Source: Pseudomonadota bacterium
GTDB lineage: Bacteria > Pseudomonadota > Alphaproteobacteria > Ferrovibrionales > Ferrovibrionaceae
Direction: 5' to 3'
DNA: 10,584 bases
Assembly: GCA_021793055.1 (NCBI GenBank)
Contig: JAJYTL010000089.1
Coordinates: 1-10,584, forward strand
Under the pieces are notes generated by a model. That model was not told the origin of the DNA and ran no database searches. It saw nothing but the letters and a program-made list of their open reading frames with translations. Positions 7,414-10,584 of this stretch are shown here, in pieces. The position numbers and the translations under genes were made by a program. Positions within the stretch are counted from its first letter, which is position 1. Each line of letters starts with the position of its first letter.

Positions 7414-7474
7414 ACTCTCCTCATGGTTTTAACGGAGTCCGGATAGCGAACGGGCAAAGAGCTGTATTGCGTTC

Positions 7475-7501
7475 ACTATAGCGTGGCAAGATGAGCGTCA
7501 A
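7475..7501 (-). promoter_or_regulatory. Candidate sigma-70 type promoter for gor
   Basis: On the minus strand TTGACG (7501-7496) is followed after 15 bases by TATAGT (7480-7475). Five of six bases match in each hexamer, but the spacing is two short of ideal. Transcription would begin about 55 bases before the gor ATG. No operator could be recognised. Confidence 0.38.
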
Positions 7502-7578
7502 TCAGCCGTGATTTCTCGAAGCCGGGGGCAATCGCACGGCCCCGTTCGCCATTATCGAGCATGATCTTGGATTTGTTC

Positions 7579-7607
7579 TAGGCAAGCCAGGGCTAACTTC
7601 CTATTAT
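7579..7607 (+). promoter_or_regulatory. Candidate promoter for the formate dehydrogenase operon
   Basis: TAGGCA (7579-7584) and TATTAT (7602-7607) are 17 bases apart, with four and five matches to the sigma-70 consensus. The predicted start near 7613 would leave a leader of about 85 bases before the ATG at 7700. A loose CTTG...CAAG dyad overlaps it (7566-7586), where a LysR-type regulator might bind, as fds operons in other bacteria have; that is inference only. Confidence 0.35.
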
Positions 7608-7699
7608 TCCGACCAACCTCATCAATGACAACGCGAAATGGCGGCAGTTCCGGGGGCCAACGGCGACGGAACCAGTTCAGGCAGGAGTTGCAAGACCTT

Positions 7700-8179
7700 A
7701 TGGCAAATCCAGGGCATTGGGACAAAGAGCGAACGGCAGAGATCATCGCCGCCCATCGCGACGAGCCGGGCGCCTTGTTGCCTATTCTTCACGATATTCA
7801 AGCAGCGTTCCGCCATATCCCGCGCGAGGCGATGGTGATGATCGCCGAGGCGCTTAATCTCAGTCGCGCCGAGATTCATGGCGTGGTTAGCTTCTACCAC
7901 GATTTCCGCGAGCAGCCGGCCGGCCGCCATGTGCTGAAGCTCTGCCAGGCCGAGGCTTGCCAGTCGATGGGCGGCGAGCGCTTGGCCGCGGACCTACTGA
8001 AAAAGCTTGGTCTCGATTGGGGCGGCACCACCAAGGAAGGCGCACTGACGGTCGAGCCGGTTTATTGCCTCGGACTTTGCGCCACCGCGCCGAGCGCGAT
8101 CCTCGACGACGACCGGGTTGTCGGCCGTCTGGACGGGACCAAGCTCGCGGCGCTCGCTGAGGAGGCGCGGCAAGCATGA
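7700..8179 (+). CDS. fdsG: NAD-dependent formate dehydrogenase gamma subunit (NuoE-like)
   Basis: This 159-residue subunit carries one [2Fe-2S] cluster in a thioredoxin-like fold, the same family as complex I NuoE. In the soluble FdsGBA complex it sits beside the FMN subunit. The cluster ligands are visible as Cys82 and Cys87 (CQAEAC) and Cys123 and Cys127 (CLGLC). Family segments PGALLPILHDIQ (23-34) and ALNLSRAEIHGVVSFYHDFR (51-70) are clear; the RAEIHGV form and the operon favour formate dehydrogenase over complex I. An in-frame ATG at 7625 would add 25 residues, but it has no ribosome-binding sequence and its codons do not follow the GC-rich third-position pattern. I prefer 7700, which has AGGAG 12 bases upstream and matches the usual family N-terminus. 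The stop overlaps the next start as ATGA, implying translational coupling. Confidence 0.93.
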   Translation: MANPGHWDKERTAEIIAAHRDEPGALLPILHDIQAAFRHIPREAMVMIAEALNLSRAEIHGVVSFYHDFREQPAGRHVLKLCQAEACQSMGGERLAADLLKKLGLDWGGTTKEGALTVEPVYCLGLCATAPSAILDDDRVVGRLDGTKLAALAEEARQA

Positions 8180-9738
8180 GCGGCGCGATCGAGGTCTTCG
8201 TTCCCCGCGACGCCGCCGCGCTTGCGGTCGGCGCCGAAGAGGTCGCCCGTGCCATCGCCGCCGAGGCGGCGCGGCGCAATCTTCCGGTCAAGCTCGTTCG
8301 CACCGGCTCGCGCGGGCTGTTCTGGCTCGAACCGCTGGTCGAGGTCGCGACCGCCCGGGGCCGCGTCGGCTATGGCCCAGCGAGTGCCGCCGACGTGCCG
8401 GGCCTTTTCGACGCCGGTTTTCTCGATGGCAAGGCGCATGCCCTGCATCTCGGGCCGGTCGAGAAGATTCCCTATCTGGCGCGCCAGACCCGCCTTACGT
8501 TCGCTCGCTGCGGCATCGTCGATCCGTTGTCGCTCGACGCCTATCGCGCCCAAGGCGGCCTGAAGGGGCTTGAGCGCGCGCTGAAGCTCGGCCCGGCGGA
8601 AACGGTGGAGGAAGTGATCCGCTCCGGCCTGCGCGGCCGCGGCGGTGCCGGCTTCCCGACCGGGATCAAATGGAAGACCGTGCGCGAGGCCGCGGGCGCG
8701 CCGAAATATGTCGTCTGCAACGCTGATGAAGGCGACAGCGGCACCTTCGCCGACCGCATGATCATGGAAGGCGATCCGTTCTGCCTGATCGAGGGCATGG
8801 CCATCGCCGCCATCGCGACCGGGGCGAACCAGGGCTTTGTCTACATCCGCTCCGAATATCCGCACGCCATCCGCACCATGACTGAGGCGCTTCGCCTCGC
8901 CCGCGCCGCCGGAATCTTGGGCCGCAATATCGCCGGCAGCGGACACGACTTCGACATCGAGGTCCGGAGCGGCGCCGGCGCCTACGTCTGCGGCGAGGAG
9001 ACCTCGATGCTGGATAGCATCGAGGGCAAGCGCGGCCTAGTCCGCGCCAAGCCGCCGCTCCCCGCCCATCACGGCCTGTTCGGCAAGCCGACGGTGATCA
9101 ACAACCTGATCTCGCTCGCCAGCGTGCCGGTGATCCTGGCCGAGGGCGCCAAGGCATACGCCGATTTCGGCATGGGCCGCTCGCGCGGCACGATGCCGAT
9201 CCAGCTCGCCGGCAACGTCAAGTTCGGCGGCGTTTTCGAGGCCGCCTTCGGCCTTACCCTCGGCGAGATCGTCGACGACATCGGCGGCGGCACGGCCAGC
9301 GGCCGGCCGGTACGCGCGGTGCAGGCCGGCGGGCCGCTCGGCGCCTATTTTCCCCGCGCCCTGTTCGACACGCCCTATGACTACGAGGCATTCGCCCAGC
9401 GCGATGGGCTGATCGGCCACGGCGGCCTGGTGGTGTTCGACGATACCGTCGACATGGCGCATCAAGCGCGCTTCGCGATGAAATTCTGCGCCTTCGAGTC
9501 GTGTGGCAAATGCACGCCTTGCCGGGTCGGCTCGACGCGCGGCATGGAGGTCATCGACCGCATCGTCAAAGGCGAGCGCCGTGAGGAGAACATGACCCTC
9601 CTCAAGGACCTCTGCCAGACCCTGAAGTTCGGCTCGCTCTGCGCCCTCGGCGGCTTCACGCCCTATCCGGTGATGAGCGCGCTCAACCATTTCCCCGAAG
9701 ATTTCCGCCGCGCCCCCTCGGGGCTCGCCGCGGAATAG
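8176..9738 (+). CDS. fdsB: NAD-dependent formate dehydrogenase beta subunit (NuoF-like, FMN and NAD binding)
   Basis: This 520-residue subunit receives electrons from formate and reduces NAD+ at FMN. The first 115 or so residues form a NuoE-like thioredoxin-type extension without cluster cysteines, as is usual for FdsB. The NuoF core then shows GRGGAGFPTGIKWKTV (154-169, NADH site), CNADEGDSGTFADR (181-194, FMN site) and GAGAYVCGEETSML (266-279). The C-terminal [4Fe-4S] ligands are Cys443, Cys446, Cys449 (CGKCTPC) and Cys489 (LCALGG). All expected cofactor residues are present and the frame is intact. Its ATG overlaps the fdsG stop, with GAGGAGG at 8159-8165 inside fdsG serving as ribosome-binding site. 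fdsA follows after 22 bp. The fused N-terminus and 520-residue length argue against a complex I nuoF. Confidence 0.96.
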   Translation: MSGAIEVFVPRDAAALAVGAEEVARAIAAEAARRNLPVKLVRTGSRGLFWLEPLVEVATARGRVGYGPASAADVPGLFDAGFLDGKAHALHLGPVEKIPYLARQTRLTFARCGIVDPLSLDAYRAQGGLKGLERALKLGPAETVEEVIRSGLRGRGGAGFPTGIKWKTVREAAGAPKYVVCNADEGDSGTFADRMIMEGDPFCLIEGMAIAAIATGANQGFVYIRSEYPHAIRTMTEALRLARAAGILGRNIAGSGHDFDIEVRSGAGAYVCGEETSMLDSIEGKRGLVRAKPPLPAHHGLFGKPTVINNLISLASVPVILAEGAKAYADFGMGRSRGTMPIQLAGNVKFGGVFEAAFGLTLGEIVDDIGGGTASGRPVRAVQAGGPLGAYFPRALFDTPYDYEAFAQRDGLIGHGGLVVFDDTVDMAHQARFAMKFCAFESCGKCTPCRVGSTRGMEVIDRIVKGERREENMTLLKDLCQTLKFGSLCALGGFTPYPVMSALNHFPEDFRRAPSGLAAE

Positions 9739-9760
9739 CGAACAGGAAGGATCAAGCATC

Positions 9761-10584
9761 ATGACTCTGATCCACGAAACCGATTACGGCACGCCGGCCG
9801 CCAATTCCGATACCGAGGTCACGCTGACCATCGACGGCCTGAGCGTCACCGTTCCCGAAGGCACTTCGATCATCCGCGCGGCGGCGCTAGCCGGCACCCA
9901 GATTCCGAAGCTCTGCGCCACCGATTCGCTCGACGCCTTCGGCTCCTGTCGGCTCTGCCTGGTGGAGATCGAGGGCCGCGCGGGAACACCCGCCTCCTGC
10001 ACCACGCCGGTGGCGCCGGGCATGGTGGTGCACACCCAGTCGGAACGCCTGCAGGCGCTCAGGAAGGGCGTGATGGAGCTCTACGCCTCCGACTATCCGC
10101 GCGACTGGCTTTCCGACCCGAAGCAGAACGAGAACGAGCTCCTGCGCATGGCCGGCACCGTCGGCCTGCGCGAGATCCGCTATCCCGAGGACGTGACCAC
10201 ACACCTCGCGGCGCCGAAGGACGACAGCAATCCCTATTTCACCTTCGACCCGTCGCGCTGCATCGTCTGCTCGCGCTGCGTCAGGGCCTGCGAGGAGGTG
10301 CAGGGCACCTTCGCGCTCGCCATCGAGGGCCGCGGCTTCGAATCGCGCGTCGTCGCCGGCATGGACGAGGGCTTCCCGCAATCGGAATGCGTTTCCTGCG
10401 GCGCTTGCGTCCAGGCCTGCCCGACCTCGGCCCTGGTGGAGAACTCGGTGATCGAGCAAGGCCTGCCCGATCATTCCGAAGTCACCACCTGCGCCTATTG
10501 CGGCGTCGGCTGCGCTTTCAAGGCCGAAATGCAGGGCGATCGGGTGGTGCGCATGGTGCCCTATAAGGACGGCAAGGCGAACCA
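9761..10584 (+). CDS. fdsA: NAD-dependent formate dehydrogenase alpha subunit, N-terminal part
   Basis: The gene is cut by the window edge after 274 codons of an expected 900 or more. This catalytic subunit oxidises formate to CO2 at a bis-MGD molybdenum or tungsten site. The ATG at 9761 follows AGGAAGG (9744-9750). Domains in order: a [2Fe-2S] ferredoxin domain with Cys52, Cys63, Cys66 and Cys80; a NuoG-like linker; two [4Fe-4S] ferredoxin motifs (Cys167/170/173/177 and Cys210/213/216/220); and the start of the molybdopterin oxidoreductase domain with Cys244, Cys247 and Cys251 (CAYCGVGC), whose fourth Cys lies beyond the window. The stretch IPKLCATD, FGSCRLCLVEIEGRAGTPASCTTP and DPSRCIVCSRCVRACEEVQGTFAL is strongly FdsA-like. 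The linker lacks the usual HPLDCLTC-type cluster motif: its four ligand positions are Tyr112, Trp116, Asp119 and Asn125. The following linker also seems short. The frame is otherwise intact. Confidence 0.95.
   Translation, partial: MTLIHETDYGTPAANSDTEVTLTIDGLSVTVPEGTSIIRAAALAGTQIPKLCATDSLDAFGSCRLCLVEIEGRAGTPASCTTPVAPGMVVHTQSERLQALRKGVMELYASDYPRDWLSDPKQNENELLRMAGTVGLREIRYPEDVTTHLAAPKDDSNPYFTFDPSRCIVCSRCVRACEEVQGTFALAIEGRGFESRVVAGMDEGFPQSECVSCGACVQACPTSALVENSVIEQGLPDHSEVTTCAYCGVGCAFKAEMQGDRVVRMVPYKDGKAN

Noticed and set aside
6106..7446. Plus-strand open frame of 446 codons opposite gor
   Set aside because: It is an antisense shadow: no recognisable motif, while gor has every expected catalytic residue.
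8062..8946. Minus-strand open frame of 294 codons opposite fdsG/fdsB
   Set aside because: Antisense of two clear formate dehydrogenase genes, with no family resemblance of its own.
7625..10584. Complex I (nuoE-nuoF-nuoG) instead of formate dehydrogenase
   Set aside because: FdsB has the fused N-terminal thioredoxin-like domain, and FdsA runs into a CAYCGVGC molybdopterin domain after two ferredoxin motifs. The gene order and FdsA wording are those of FdsGBA.

Overview
The window is GC-rich, densely coded bacterial DNA. The third-position-GC codon use and the gene families (an NAD-linked FdsGBA formate dehydrogenase, a glutathione reductase with a CVIRGC active site, a compact CspA-type protein) point to an alphaproteobacterium, probably a soil or freshwater relative of Rhizobiales or Rhodospirillales. 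This is inferred from protein character only; no rRNA or tRNA gene is visible.

Left part (1-5444). A probable gene start on the minus strand leaves the window at its left edge. It is divergent from recQ, a full-length RecQ DNA helicase (268-2142). After recQ, on the same strand, come a PPOX-type FMN flavoprotein gene (2199-2809) and an enoyl-CoA hydratase/isomerase (crotonase) family gene (2956-3744). A small gene for an exported protein (3761-4305, minus) converges on the crotonase gene. Divergent from it is an extended-SDR NAD-dependent epimerase-like gene (4465-5444). The flavoprotein, exported-protein and SDR genes are each broken by a reading-frame change. In each case restoring one missing base would rejoin two family-like halves.

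Middle part (5445-7413). A gap of about 240 bp with a short tandem repeat leads into a cold-shock protein gene (5685-5891). Just after it is a GC-rich stem with a UUCG loop, and then a second perfect hairpin. These sit between the cold-shock gene and the convergent glutathione-disulfide reductase gene gor (6037-7413, minus).

Right part (7414-10584). A divergent control region of about 290 bp separates gor from an operon encoding a soluble NAD-dependent molybdenum/tungsten formate dehydrogenase: fdsG (NuoE-like, [2Fe-2S]), fdsB (NuoF-like, FMN, NADH site) and the first 274 codons of fdsA (NuoG-like N-terminus leading into the bis-MGD formate-oxidising domain). Electrons from formate would pass from the FdsA metal site through iron-sulfur clusters to the FMN of FdsB and then to NAD+. 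The most notable observation is that FdsA has lost all four ligands (one His, three Cys) of the N-terminal NuoG-type [4Fe-4S] cluster, while every other visible cluster motif in the complex is intact. I found no mobile element, CRISPR array or clearly new multi-gene system.
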